DNA of 64,000 bases from an uncultured Lachnospiraceae bacterium. GTDB taxonomy: Bacteria; Bacillota; Clostridia; Lachnospirales; Lachnospiraceae. Positions 34,338-43,667 of this stretch are shown here, in pieces (the first letter of the stretch is position 1; every line of letters begins with the position of its first letter). The position numbers and the translations under genes were made by a program. The stretch is taken from assembly GCA_910587635.1 (NCBI GenBank), contig CAJUNB010000033.1:1-64000 (forward strand). Direction: 5' to 3'. The notes beneath the pieces are model-generated. The model had not been told where the DNA came from, did not search any database, and saw nothing but the letters and a program-made list of their open reading frames with translations.

Positions 34338-35375
34338 ATGAGAGGAAAAGTGTGGAAAGATACCGTGGCGGTTGTAGCAGTTATTGTGCTGGTGGCTCTG
34401 TCTGGCTGTGGTGTGTCATCCAGCGTTGCGCCAGAAGATAATAATGAGACGGATGATCTGTACATATATGGAGAAAATGGAGACCTGATTGTAGTGGGAT
34501 TTTCTCAGATTGGAAGTGAATCGGTATGGAGGACAGCGAATACAGAATCTGTGGAATCAACTTTTACGAAGGAAAACGGATATTTTTTACTGACAGATAA
34601 TGCCAGACAGAGACAGGAAAATCAGATCAAGGCCATTCGGAGTTACATTTCTCAGAGGGTAGATTATATTGTGTTTTCGCCTATGACAGAGGATGGGTGG
34701 AATACTGTTCTGGAAGAGGCAAAAGAAGCGGGCATTGAGGTGATTCTCATGGACCGTCGGGCCAATGTGGATGAGTCTCTTTATACTACATGGGTAGGTT
34801 CTGATATGAAAAGAGAGGGAGAGAAGGCTGCAGAATGGCTGGAAAAGGATCTGCGGGCAAAGGATATTCTGTATGATACGGTGAATATTGTCATATTGCA
34901 GGGGACACCGGGCTCTTCTTCAGAATTGGGGAGGACAGCGGGATTTGAAGCCATTGCATCCAAATATAAAAACTGGCATATTCTGGACCGGGAAACAGGA
35001 GATTTTACCACTGCGAAAGGCAAGGAAGTGATGCGCAAAATGTTAAGACAGTATCCTCAGATCGATGTAGTTGTGTCACAGAACGATGATATGACATTTG
35101 GAGCCATTGAGGCGATCGAAGAGGCCGGACTAACAACAGGAGTAAATGGAGACATTACGATTATTTCCTTTGATGCGGTAAGAGGCGCCCTGGAACTGGT
35201 AGAGGAAGGCAGGATCAATGTGGATATCGAATGCAATCCCAATCAGGGAACTTATGTGGAAGAAGTCATACAGAAACTGGAGCGGGGAGAACAGGTGGAA
35301 AAAGCTTATGTGGTAGAGGAAAAGGTATTTACGAAAGAAAATGTATCGGCATACATAGAGGACAGAAATTATTGA
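34338..35375 (+). CDS. Sugar-binding lipoprotein, probable co-sensor for the kinase
   Basis: 345 residues. Signal and lipobox LSGC (Cys near residue 20), then a type I periplasmic-binding fold of the YtfQ kind: VVGFSQIGSESVWRTANTES, FSPMTEDGWNTVLEEAKEAGI, VGSDMKREGEKAAEWL, SQNDDMTFGAIEAIEEAG, EECNPNQGT-like end. It is a paralogue of the importer protein at 38629. It is translated from ATG one base after the kinase stop and overlaps no transporter gene, which suggests sugar sensing rather than uptake. Confidence 0.82.
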   Translation: MRGKVWKDTVAVVAVIVLVALSGCGVSSSVAPEDNNETDDLYIYGENGDLIVVGFSQIGSESVWRTANTESVESTFTKENGYFLLTDNARQRQENQIKAIRSYISQRVDYIVFSPMTEDGWNTVLEEAKEAGIEVILMDRRANVDESLYTTWVGSDMKREGEKAAEWLEKDLRAKDILYDTVNIVILQGTPGSSSELGRTAGFEAIASKYKNWHILDRETGDFTTAKGKEVMRKMLRQYPQIDVVVSQNDDMTFGAIEAIEEAGLTTGVNGDITIISFDAVRGALELVEEGRINVDIECNPNQGTYVEEVIQKLERGEQVEKAYVVEEKVFTKENVSAYIEDRNY

Positions 35376-35389
35376 CGGGAGGACAGGGC

Positions 35390-37009
35390 ATGTTAAAAGT
35401 ATTCCTTGTGGAAGATGAAAGCATTGTGAGAGAAGGGTTGCGTGACAATATTATGTGGCAACAGCACGGATATCAGTTTGCGGGGGAAGCCAGTGACGGG
35501 GAGATGGCATTGCCTCTTATCCGTAAGATTAAGCCGGATTTGCTGATTACTGATATTAAGATGCCTTTTATGGATGGCCTGGCACTTTCTAAAATTGTGA
35601 GTCAGGAATTCCCACAGATGAAAATCGTCATTATAAGTGGCTATGATGAATTTGAATATGCAAGACAGGCTATTCGAGTGGGGGTGGAGCAGTATTTGCT
35701 GAAGCCCATTACCAGGTTTTCTCTTCAGAAAGTATTACAGGAGATTCGGGAAAAGATTGAAAACGAACGGGCTCAGGAAGACTATTTGAAAAAATTTAAG
35801 GAAGAAATGCAGGAATATGAACAGTTTTCCCGGAGAAATTTTTTTGAGAAAGTTTTCGAAGGACAGCTTTCGGTTCAGGAAATCTATGAAGAGGCACAGA
35901 AGCTTTCATTGGGAATGGATGCAGCAGGCTATAACCTGGCCATGGTGAGTCTGTGGGAGAAACGACATATGGGGGAGCGCTCTCAGGATTCCAGGCTGGT
36001 GGCGGGTAAAAGAGAAGAGCTGACTCGATATTTTCTCCGTTATCCTGAATTTTTAATGTTTCGGTGGAATATTAACACATTCGGGATTTTGATGAAAGGA
36101 GAAGAGGAGCAGATGGAAGGGCTGAAAAATAAATGCCTGGAAAATATTATGCGGATCTGCTCGGGACAGGATGAAGAGATGGGGTGGTGCTGCGCCATCG
36201 GAGACTGCGTAGGCCGTCTCAGCCTTTTACCACAGGTATACAGTAAAGTGAACCATATGATGTCTTACAGGTTTTTGAAACCGGAACAGCATATCCTTAC
36301 CATGGAAGAAACTGTGGGCAATCTGCCCCAGGGAAAAGAAGAAAGTTCCCTTGGGGGTATAGATGCGGCAAAGGCAGATCCAGAGATTATTCGCAATTTT
36401 CTGATGCGGGGACAGGTGGAAGAAATAGAAGATTTTGTGGACGGTTATCTGGATAGTCACAGGGAGGCTCTTGAGTCCCGCATTTTTCGTGATTATCTGA
36501 TTTTAAGTATTCGTTTTACAGCCATCACTTTTGTGGAAAAACTGGGCTATGGGCAGGAAGAGCTGTTGGAAAACAGTTACGAAGGCAAGATACACAACAT
36601 GCAGACAGAAGATATGGGACCGTATATGAGGGAATTGCTGGAACGGGCAATCGTATTGAGCGACAGAGCAATGGACAGTCAGGGCAAGAAACTGATAAAA
36701 AAGGCGCTGGAATATATAGAAGAAAATTATACAAAAGATACCGTCTCCCTCAATGAAGTGGCAAGTACGGTGGATGTGAGCGCCAATTATTTCAGTGCGA
36801 TATTCAGTCAGGAAATGGAAATGACTTTTACAGAATATATAACAAAGAAACGGATGGAACGGGCAAAGCTGCTCCTTCGGCAAACGGAAAAGCACTCCGG
36901 GGAAATCGCAGTGGAAGTGGGGTTTCGGGATCCCCATTATTTCAGTTTTGTTTTTAAAAAGACACAGGGCTGTACGCCAAGAGAGTACAGGAGCAGTATG
37001 AAAGGCTGA
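35390..37009 (+). CDS. Response regulator with AraC-type DNA-binding domain (YesN type)
   Basis: 539 residues. Receiver domain 1-125 with phospho-acceptor Asp55 in LLITDIKMPFMDG and the conserved KPI motif (YLLKPITRFSL). A long middle region of helical character follows, and an AraC HTH pair occupies about residues 440-539 (VSLNEVASTVDVSANYFSAIFSQEMEMTFTEYITKKRMERAKLLL; GFRDPHYFSFVFKKTQG). It likely activates the importer genes at 38629, where phased TGAACAAA repeats lie in the upstream region. ATG 35390 behind GGGAGG. Confidence 0.9.
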   Translation: MLKVFLVEDESIVREGLRDNIMWQQHGYQFAGEASDGEMALPLIRKIKPDLLITDIKMPFMDGLALSKIVSQEFPQMKIVIISGYDEFEYARQAIRVGVEQYLLKPITRFSLQKVLQEIREKIENERAQEDYLKKFKEEMQEYEQFSRRNFFEKVFEGQLSVQEIYEEAQKLSLGMDAAGYNLAMVSLWEKRHMGERSQDSRLVAGKREELTRYFLRYPEFLMFRWNINTFGILMKGEEEQMEGLKNKCLENIMRICSGQDEEMGWCCAIGDCVGRLSLLPQVYSKVNHMMSYRFLKPEQHILTMEETVGNLPQGKEESSLGGIDAAKADPEIIRNFLMRGQVEEIEDFVDGYLDSHREALESRIFRDYLILSIRFTAITFVEKLGYGQEELLENSYEGKIHNMQTEDMGPYMRELLERAIVLSDRAMDSQGKKLIKKALEYIEENYTKDTVSLNEVASTVDVSANYFSAIFSQEMEMTFTEYITKKRMERAKLLLRQTEKHSGEIAVEVGFRDPHYFSFVFKKTQGCTPREYRSSMKG

Positions 37010-37038
37010 AAGGTATATGAGAGAAGATATGGTTTTGA

Positions 37039-38142
37039 CTATGGGCCAAAAACCAGAAGGCTATTTTTCGAAGGGGGAGTATCGCTTCCCTTGGAAATCA
37101 ATCGCCAGGAAAGAGCTTCTGTAGAGACAGTTTCTCCCCGGATCATTTTAAGGATAGTCCGGGCGGCAACTGTTCCCATATGGGGCTCTCCGTGGGATAA
37201 CGTAGTAATGCGCACAGGTCCCAGGTCGCTCATATAACTGTTATCAAAGGAAACGATGGAAATATCTTCAGGAACACGGATCCGGGCATAGCCAAGTTCC
37301 CGTATCAGCCAGTAGGCAATTTCATCGTTGTGACATACAACGGCTGTATACAGATGCCGGTTTTTTCGCAGAAAGGATGTGAGAAAGCCGGTGTCTGATT
37401 TTTTTTCCAGAGATGTAAGATGAGAGGAAGTGTACCAAAGGCTCTGTTCATCGGTAAAGGGAATGTGAAAGTCCCGCAAAGCAGACAAAAAGCCATAATA
37501 ACGTTCCGGTCCCTGTATGTCATCCGACTTGAAAATACCGGCAATCCGATTGTGTCCTTTTTGAATCAGGTGTTTTGTCAACAGATAGCCCCCATAATAA
37601 TTGTCTTCTTTGATACAGGCAGACTCAGGCAGATTGGGGGCATACCCTCCCAGAAACAGAAGAGAAATACCCCTGGATTGTAATTTCTCATACAGATCCA
37701 GATTGGGAGTTGGCAGAGAGGTCCGGGTGCCTTCCGCGATCAGCCCGCGCAGGGGCATACTTTTCAATAACTGTAAAATACGGCGTTCTTCCGCTATTTT
37801 ACCGCAGGTGGAATAAACCTGAATCTGATATCCTTTATCCCGGAGGACAGCCCGGATATCTCCCAAAAGGGCAGGGGAAGTGTATTCATCAGCGTTGTTG
37901 AGGATGACACCGATATTATTTTCCGCAATACTGTGGCCAGTGGAGAAAGAACCGCTACCCTGCCTTTTTTCCACAAGGCCTTCTTCTGACAGAAGGCGGA
38001 GGGCCGCCCGCACCGTCTGACGGCTTACGTGGTACTGCTGACAGAGGGCATGTTCGGAAGGCAGCTTATAAATGCCGTTTCCCGTATTCTGAAGCAGCAA
38101 TTCTTTTAACTGGTTGGCAAGACGGATATATTTAGCTGGCAT
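37039..38142 (-). CDS. GntR/LacI hybrid transcriptional regulator (AraR-like)
   Basis: 367 residues. N-terminal GntR winged helix (LPSEHALCQQYHVSRQTVRAALRLLSEEGLVEKRQGSGSF) fused to a LacI-type sugar-binding domain (IGVILNNADEYTSPALLGDIRAVL ... VPEDISIVSFDNSYMSDLGPVRITTL). This is the AraR architecture; such proteins are repressors released by a sugar. It reads away from the importer operon, whose 486-bp upstream region it shares. A paralogue lies at 50987. Confidence 0.85.
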   Translation of the reverse strand: MPAKYIRLANQLKELLLQNTGNGIYKLPSEHALCQQYHVSRQTVRAALRLLSEEGLVEKRQGSGSFSTGHSIAENNIGVILNNADEYTSPALLGDIRAVLRDKGYQIQVYSTCGKIAEERRILQLLKSMPLRGLIAEGTRTSLPTPNLDLYEKLQSRGISLLFLGGYAPNLPESACIKEDNYYGGYLLTKHLIQKGHNRIAGIFKSDDIQGPERYYGFLSALRDFHIPFTDEQSLWYTSSHLTSLEKKSDTGFLTSFLRKNRHLYTAVVCHNDEIAYWLIRELGYARIRVPEDISIVSFDNSYMSDLGPVRITTLSHGEPHMGTVAARTILKMIRGETVSTEALSWRLISKGSDTPPSKNSLLVFGP

Positions 38143-38628
38143 AGGGGTCTCCTTTTGTCAGGGCCATGACGTTTTATACATCCTATCATATCTTACTGGA
38201 AAAGACATGAAAAATTTTTCTGGAAATAGATTTTTTTCCTGTGTTTTTTTCTGTATTACCTGATCTGCTTCCCAAATCCTGTGTAAAAAAATGAACAAAT
38301 ATAGTTGAGGAAATGAACAAACTGTGAACAAAAAGGGGAAAGTGACAAAAAACTGACGACTGATAAAATTTGAAATGACAGGTTAATGAGAAACGGGCAG
38401 TGAAAAATCGATAAAAATTCCACTTTTTTCTTAAAATTTTAAAAATAAAGATTTCTTTTTAAAAATTTGTATTGAAATAATTAATGGAAATGAAAACTTG
38501 TATTGGAGATAGCGACAAATATGAAAAATCCTGCGGAAGCGCCGTTGACGCCAGAGAGCGGGAGACATTAAAGTAAACATAAGGACGGCAACAGAGCCGG
38601 ACAAAAATAAAAAGGGAGGATTTTTTCT
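38143..38628. promoter_or_regulatory. 486-bp AT-rich control region of the YtfQ-type importer
   Basis: There is no gene here. Three copies of TGAACAAA start at 38292, 38314 and 38325 (22 and 11 bases apart, the same helix face). Two TTGTATTG-type half-sites lie near 38467 and 38499. A long A/T-rich stretch covers 38401-38480, and a purine-rich leader ends in GGGAGG before the 38629 ATG. I could not place a convincing -35/-10 pair, which fits an activator-dependent promoter. Confidence 0.5.
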
Positions 38629-39699
38629 ATGTTAAGAAAGAAACTGGCAGTATTATTGGCAGCAACAATGGTAGTAGCATCTATCGTGGGTTGCGGCAGT
38701 GCAGAAGAGGCGGCAGCACCTGCAACAGACAGTGCGGAAGAAGCAGCACCGGCAGATGATGCGGCAGCGGCTGCAGATGACGGGGCGGCAGAGGAAGCGG
38801 AGCCCGCAGCAGCTTCAGGCGAACTGATTACAGTAGGGATTATTAACAACGATCCTAACGAGTCCGGTTATCGTACAGCAAACGATAAGGACCTGAAGGA
38901 AACGTTTACGGAAGAGAACGGCTATTCTGCCTCTTTCGCTTACAGCCTTAAGAATGACGAGCAGATCACAGCAGCGCAGAAGTTTATCCAGGACGGCGTA
39001 GATTATCTTCTGCTTTCCGCAGCGGATACATCAGGATGGGATTCCGTATTAAAGGATGCGCAGGACGCAGGTATCAGAGTTATTCTCTTTGACCGTACAA
39101 TCGATGCAGATGAGAGCCTTTATGAGGCGTCCATCGTTTCCGATATGGCAAAAGAAGGAGAAACTGCAGTTAACTGGCTGAAAGGTCAGGGACTTGATGA
39201 GTACAATGTAATCCATATCCAGGGTGTTATGGGTTCTGCAGCACAGCAGGGCCGTACAGGCGCTCTTGACGCAGCGGTAGAAGCAGGGGAAATGAACATC
39301 GTTACACAGCAGACAGCAGAATGGAACGCAGAGAAAGCACAGCAAATCGTTCAGTCTGTTATCGATTCCGGCGAATCCTTCAACGTAATCTATGCTGAGA
39401 ACGATGATATGGCAAAGGGCGCCGTAGCGGCACTTGACAAAGCTAACATTTCTCACGGTGTTGGAAAAGATGTCATCGTTATGGGCTTTGACTGTAACAA
39501 ATGGGCTCTGGAAGAGCTGCTTGCCGGCAACTGGAACTATGACGGACAGTGTAACCCGTTCCAGTCTTCCTACATCGATGAAGTAATCAAAACAATTGAA
39601 AGCGGCGGAACAATTTCTGAAAAAGTAATTATTATGGAAGAAAAAGGTTTTGACGCTACTACGATTACACAGGAAGATGTTGATACTTACGGTATCTAA
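38629..39699 (+). CDS. YtfQ-like sugar ABC transporter binding lipoprotein
   Basis: 356 residues. Lipobox IVGC (Cys near 22), an Ala/Glu/Asp-rich linker of ~40 residues, then a type I binding fold: TVGIINNDPNESGYRTANDKDLKETF, LLLSAADTSGWDSVLKDAQDAGIRVILFDR, IYAENDDMAKGAVAALDKAN and QCNPFQSSYIDEVIK. It is the nearest family to YtfQ (galactofuranose or arabinofuranose in E. coli). It is the first gene of the importer operon and followed by a large hairpin, so it is probably made in excess over the membrane parts. Confidence 0.88.
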   Translation: MLRKKLAVLLAATMVVASIVGCGSAEEAAAPATDSAEEAAPADDAAAAADDGAAEEAEPAAASGELITVGIINNDPNESGYRTANDKDLKETFTEENGYSASFAYSLKNDEQITAAQKFIQDGVDYLLLSAADTSGWDSVLKDAQDAGIRVILFDRTIDADESLYEASIVSDMAKEGETAVNWLKGQGLDEYNVIHIQGVMGSAAQQGRTGALDAAVEAGEMNIVTQQTAEWNAEKAQQIVQSVIDSGESFNVIYAENDDMAKGAVAALDKANISHGVGKDVIVMGFDCNKWALEELLAGNWNYDGQCNPFQSSYIDEVIKTIESGGTISEKVIIMEEKGFDATTITQEDVDTYGI

Positions 39700-39717
39700 G
39701 GAAAGCGTTTCGTAGTT

Positions 39718-39770
39718 GAAAAGAGCGCGGCACAGCGTAGATGGAAGTTTATAGCCTGTGTCGCGTTTTC
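39718..39770 (+). promoter_or_regulatory. Hairpin between binding-protein and ATPase genes
   Basis: The arms 39722-39735 and 39756-39769 (AGAGCGCGGCACAG with CTGTGTCGCGTTTT, including G-T pairs) close a ~20-nt loop; only a short T run is included. Likely a partial terminator or 3' stabiliser that lowers downstream transcription. Confidence 0.6.
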
Positions 39771-39862
39771 TATTCTCATTATATCAGATAAGTCAAATGC
39801 GTATGGAATTCATGTTTGGCTTTTTGATAATAGTAATCAATTTACAGGAGGTGGATTAAGGG

Positions 39863-41398
39863 GTGAAAGATGGTGCAGCAATGAAAAAAGACAATGCAGT
39901 TTTGAGAATGAGAAATATTCACAAAAGCTTTCCTGGTGTAAAAGCTCTGCAGGGTGTGGACTTCACACTACGGGAAGGGGAAGTCCATGCATTGATGGGT
40001 GAAAACGGTGCCGGAAAGTCAACTTTGATTAAAGTATTGACAGGGGTTTACACAAAGGATGAAGGTGATATCTTCCTGGAAGGAAATGAAGGCGCAGTCT
40101 CCATCCGGTCTCCGCAGGAAGCTCAGAGGCTGGGTATCAGCACGGTATATCAGGAAATTACACTTTGCCCGAATCTTTCTGTGGCGGAAAATATGTACAT
40201 AGGCCGTACGAGAGGACCTGTCCAGAATTGGAAAAAGATGAATGCCGATACAGACAAAATTTTGCAGTCACTGGATATACCGGCAAAGGCATCGCAGCAG
40301 CTGGCAAGTTGTTCGATTGCTGTGCAGCAGATGGTGGCCATTGCCAGAGCGGTGGATATGGATTGCAAAGTGTTGATATTAGACGAACCTACTTCTTCCC
40401 TGGATGAACAGGAGGTGGCGAAGCTCTTTAAGCTCATGCGGGACCTGAAGGCGAAAGGCGTAGGAATTATCTTTGTGACACATTTTCTGGATCAGGTTTA
40501 TGAAATATGTGACAGGATTACCGTCATGCGTGACGGCGGGCTGGTAGGGGAGTTTGAGATTAAAGACTTGCCTCGAGTTCAACTTGTTTCCAAGATGCTC
40601 GGTAAGGAATTGGATGATCTGTCTGATATCCAGGGAGAGTATCGTACATACGATAAAAGAGAGGATGAAGCGCCCGTACTGGAGGCGGAAGGTCTTGTGA
40701 GCGATGCAGGCATCAAGCCTTTTGATTTCCATATCAGTAAGGGAGAAGTCAATGGTTTCACCGGTCTGCTTGGCTCAGGAAGAAGCGAATGTGTCCGTGC
40801 CATATTTGGAGCGGACAAAGTAACAGGCGGAACCGTGAAAAAGAACGGCAAGCCGGTCAAAATTTCCAGGCCCATCGATGCCATGAGAAACGGAATCGGC
40901 TATCTGCCAGAAGACCGTAAGATAGACGGTATCGTTGGTGATCTTTCTGTCCGTGACAACATTATATTGGCACAGCAGGTACTGAAAGGATTTTTCAAAC
41001 CGTTTTCGAAAGCAGAAGCCAACAAGTTTGCAGAAGAATATATTAAACTTCTGAGCATTAAGACTGCTTCTGCGGATACGCCGATCAAATCCCTTTCCGG
41101 TGGCAATCAACAGAAGGTGATCCTGGCAAGATGGCTGCTCACCCATCCTGAATACCTCATACTGGATGAGCCTACCCGTGGTATCGACGTGGGGACAAAA
41201 GTAGATATTCAGAAACTGGTACTCAAACTGGCCTCCGAAGGAATGAGTGTAACATTTATTTCCTCTGAACTGGATGAGATGCTGCGTACATGCTCGAGAC
41301 TGATCGTCATGAGAGACCGGAAGATGGTAGGAGAGCTCAGAGAAGAAGATTTGAATCAGACGAAGGTCATGAATACAATAGCCGGAGGTGATAAATAG
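39863..41398 (+). CDS. Sugar ABC transporter ATP-binding protein, double-domain (YtfR type)
   Basis: 511 residues with two ABC domains. The first has GENGAGKST, signature-like SIAVQQMVAIARAV and LDEPTSSLD. The second has the degenerate Walker A GLLGSGRSE, LSGGNQQKVILARWL and LDEPTRGIDVG. This is the RbsA/YtfR layout. GTG start 8 bases behind AGGAGGTGG; ATG 39881 is an alternative. The stop nearly meets the first permease gene. Confidence 0.92.
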   Translation: MKDGAAMKKDNAVLRMRNIHKSFPGVKALQGVDFTLREGEVHALMGENGAGKSTLIKVLTGVYTKDEGDIFLEGNEGAVSIRSPQEAQRLGISTVYQEITLCPNLSVAENMYIGRTRGPVQNWKKMNADTDKILQSLDIPAKASQQLASCSIAVQQMVAIARAVDMDCKVLILDEPTSSLDEQEVAKLFKLMRDLKAKGVGIIFVTHFLDQVYEICDRITVMRDGGLVGEFEIKDLPRVQLVSKMLGKELDDLSDIQGEYRTYDKREDEAPVLEAEGLVSDAGIKPFDFHISKGEVNGFTGLLGSGRSECVRAIFGADKVTGGTVKKNGKPVKISRPIDAMRNGIGYLPEDRKIDGIVGDLSVRDNIILAQQVLKGFFKPFSKAEANKFAEEYIKLLSIKTASADTPIKSLSGGNQQKVILARWLLTHPEYLILDEPTRGIDVGTKVDIQKLVLKLASEGMSVTFISSELDEMLRTCSRLIVMRDRKMVGELREEDLNQTKVMNTIAGGDK

Positions 41399-41399
41399 T

Positions 41400-42488
41400 A
41401 TGCAGGGGAAAGATAGTAATAGATCAGGTGTAACAAGCTTTTTTACAAAGCTGTTCCGGCAGCAGATTTTTATTCCGCTGGCGGCGTTGGTGCTGTTGGC
41501 AGTTTTCAATCTGATTGCCGATCCCGGCTTTTTTAAGATTACATTGGGATATAACAGTGCGGGAAATCCGGTTCTGTCCGGCTTTCTGATTACAATTCTG
41601 GACAGCGGTTCCGAGCTGGCCATTCTTGCTATCGGTATGACGCTCGTTACTGCGGCATCCGGCGGACAGGATATCAGTGTGGGCGCAGCCATTGCCATCA
41701 GCGGCAGTGTATTACTGCGGGTACTGTGTGGGACGGATCCACGTCCGGAGCAGCTCCAGGCGCCTATTATTGTCGCTTTTCTTGTGAGCTGTCTTGTAGC
41801 GATGCTGTTCGGAGCGTTTAACGGTGTATTGGTAGCCTATTTCAAGATACAACCAATGATTGCCACGTTGATACTGTATACGGCGGGACGTTCCATCGCA
41901 GCCTGGATCAATCTCAATGCACTGCCCATCGTCAGCGAGCCGTCCTTTACTTATTTCGGGGAATTCATACCGGGGATTCCGATTCCCACGCCCTTCTTTA
42001 TTGCGGTGGCCTGTATGATTATTATCGGATTGGTGCTGAAGTTTACCAATCTGAGGCTTTATACGCAGGCAGTGGGGATCAATGCAAATTCCTCCCGGCT
42101 GAATGGTCTGAATCCGGCGTTTATCAAGTTTATTTCATTCGTTATTCTTGGGCTCTGTGTGGCTGTGGTGGGGCTGATCAAAGTAAGCCGTATTTCTACT
42201 ATCAACTATTCGGTTATTGCCAAAGATATCGAGATGGATGCAATCCTGGCGGTAGCGCTGGGCGGTAACCCGCTGGGCGGCGGTAAATTCAATATGACGG
42301 CGTCAATCATCGGTGCCTATGTCATTCAGCTTCTGACAACGACACTTTATAAATTCAATGTGCAGTCGGATGCACTGCCGGCCTATAAAGCGGTGGTCGT
42401 TATTGTGCTCGTCGTATTGAGCGCGCCGGTTGTCAGAGACTGGATTTCCGGTCTTGCAAAGAAATCTAAAGTGAAGGGGGTAGCTTGA
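41400..42488 (+). CDS. Sugar ABC transporter permease (YtfT type)
   Basis: 362 residues, about ten membrane helices, RbsC-like. Motifs are LAIGMTLVTAASGGQDISVGAAIAISG, GAFNGVLVAYFKIQPMIATLILYTAGR and DAILAVALGGNPLGGGKFNMTASIIGA. It is one of two non-identical permeases in the operon, as in E. coli ytfT and yjfF. ATG 41400 lies a suitable distance behind GGAGGTGAT; an in-frame GTG at 41388 is possible. Confidence 0.9.
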   Translation: MQGKDSNRSGVTSFFTKLFRQQIFIPLAALVLLAVFNLIADPGFFKITLGYNSAGNPVLSGFLITILDSGSELAILAIGMTLVTAASGGQDISVGAAIAISGSVLLRVLCGTDPRPEQLQAPIIVAFLVSCLVAMLFGAFNGVLVAYFKIQPMIATLILYTAGRSIAAWINLNALPIVSEPSFTYFGEFIPGIPIPTPFFIAVACMIIIGLVLKFTNLRLYTQAVGINANSSRLNGLNPAFIKFISFVILGLCVAVVGLIKVSRISTINYSVIAKDIEMDAILAVALGGNPLGGGKFNMTASIIGAYVIQLLTTTLYKFNVQSDALPAYKAVVVIVLVVLSAPVVRDWISGLAKKSKVKGVA

Positions 42489-42489
42489 T

Positions 42490-43530
42490 ATGTCAACATC
42501 CAATAAAGCCGGTAGTTTCCAGGATAAAATGAAGAATATTACCGATACAAATTTGCTCCTTACGATCACAATAGTAGTTTTCTTTGTTATGTATATCGGT
42601 GCGATCATATTTTTGGGAGCCGGTTTCCTAAAGCCGCAGACTTTCTTTAATATTTTGAATGCCCAGGCGGCGCTGATTATTCTGTCCTGTGGCATGAGCC
42701 TTGTCATGATCACCGGTGGTATCGATATTTCCGTGGGCGGCACCACGGCGCTGATCAGTATGTGCTGCGCCGTTTATCTGGATTTTAAAGGCGGCAATAT
42801 TTTTATGGCTGTAGTCATCGCCCTGCTGATCGGGCTTGCTTTCGGGCTTGTGCAGGGGTTCCTGGTGGCATACCTGGACATCCAGCCCTTTATCGTCACG
42901 CTGGCAGGGATGTTCTTTGCCAGAGGTATGACGACAATCGTCAATACAAAGCCCTTTAATGTGGAAAACGAAGTCTTTGTGGCACTGAAAGATACCCGTG
43001 TTATCGTACCCGGGCTGGGATCCGTGAACAAGCTGGGAAAATACGTGAACGCCTATGTGGAAATCGGCGTTATCGTTGCTCTTCTGGTGGTTATCCTGAT
43101 GTTCTGCATGCTCAGATGGTCCAAGCTGGGGCGTCAGTTTTACGCAGTGGGCGGTAACAGCCAGAGTGCATTGATGCTGGGCATCAATGTAAAGAAAGTC
43201 CGGTTTCTGGCACATCTGATTTGCGGGCTTTTGACCGGGATCGGTGGATTTGTATATTTCCTGCACGTAGGATCCGGTTCCGCTTCCCATGCCAGCGGCG
43301 CGGAGATGAATGCCATAGCCTCTTCCATCATCGGCGGTACGATGCTGACTGGCGGTGTGGGCAATATCATCGGTACCTTCTTTGGAGTATTGTCCTTAAG
43401 TACGATTCAGAATATCGTATCCTCTTCCGGAAGAGATGAAGCCTGGTGGACAGGTATCACCATCGCGGCAATGCTCTGTCTTTTCCTTGTGGTACAGAGT
43501 GTAGTTATGGCTCGGAAAAAAGGAAAATAA
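42490..43530 (+). CDS. Sugar ABC transporter permease (YjfF type)
   Basis: 346 residues, RbsC-like multi-helix permease: LSCGMSLVMITGGIDISVGGTTALISM, GLVQGFLVAYLDIQPFIVTLAGMFFARG and MNAIASSIIGGTMLTGGVGNIIGTFFG. It is the partner of the YtfT-like permease, from which it is separated by one base. A very strong terminator follows. Confidence 0.9.
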   Translation: MSTSNKAGSFQDKMKNITDTNLLLTITIVVFFVMYIGAIIFLGAGFLKPQTFFNILNAQAALIILSCGMSLVMITGGIDISVGGTTALISMCCAVYLDFKGGNIFMAVVIALLIGLAFGLVQGFLVAYLDIQPFIVTLAGMFFARGMTTIVNTKPFNVENEVFVALKDTRVIVPGLGSVNKLGKYVNAYVEIGVIVALLVVILMFCMLRWSKLGRQFYAVGGNSQSALMLGINVKKVRFLAHLICGLLTGIGGFVYFLHVGSGSASHASGAEMNAIASSIIGGTMLTGGVGNIIGTFFGVLSLSTIQNIVSSSGRDEAWWTGITIAAMLCLFLVVQSVVMARKKGK

Positions 43531-43565
43531 TTTTAACTATAGAAAAAACATGAAGTGAATAATTG

Positions 43566-43608
43566 TAAGGCAGAAAAGACTACCAATATGGTAGTCTTTT
43601 CTGCCTTA
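43566..43608 (+). terminator. Bidirectional terminator, 19-bp perfect stem
   Basis: The arms TAAGGCAGAAAAGACTACC and its complement around AATAT. The stem includes A-rich and T-rich ends, so it can stop both the importer operon and the convergent dehydrogenase gene. Confidence 0.85.
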
Positions 43609-43667
43609 TCTGAAAATTCCTCGAATATTCTACATAATATTGCAAAAAATATTAGAACGCAGCACCA

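Noticed and set aside
39703..39717. Catabolite-responsive element (AAAGCGTTTC) after the YtfQ-type gene
   Set aside because: Two positions differ from the cre consensus and it lies 3' of the gene; not strong enough to annotate.
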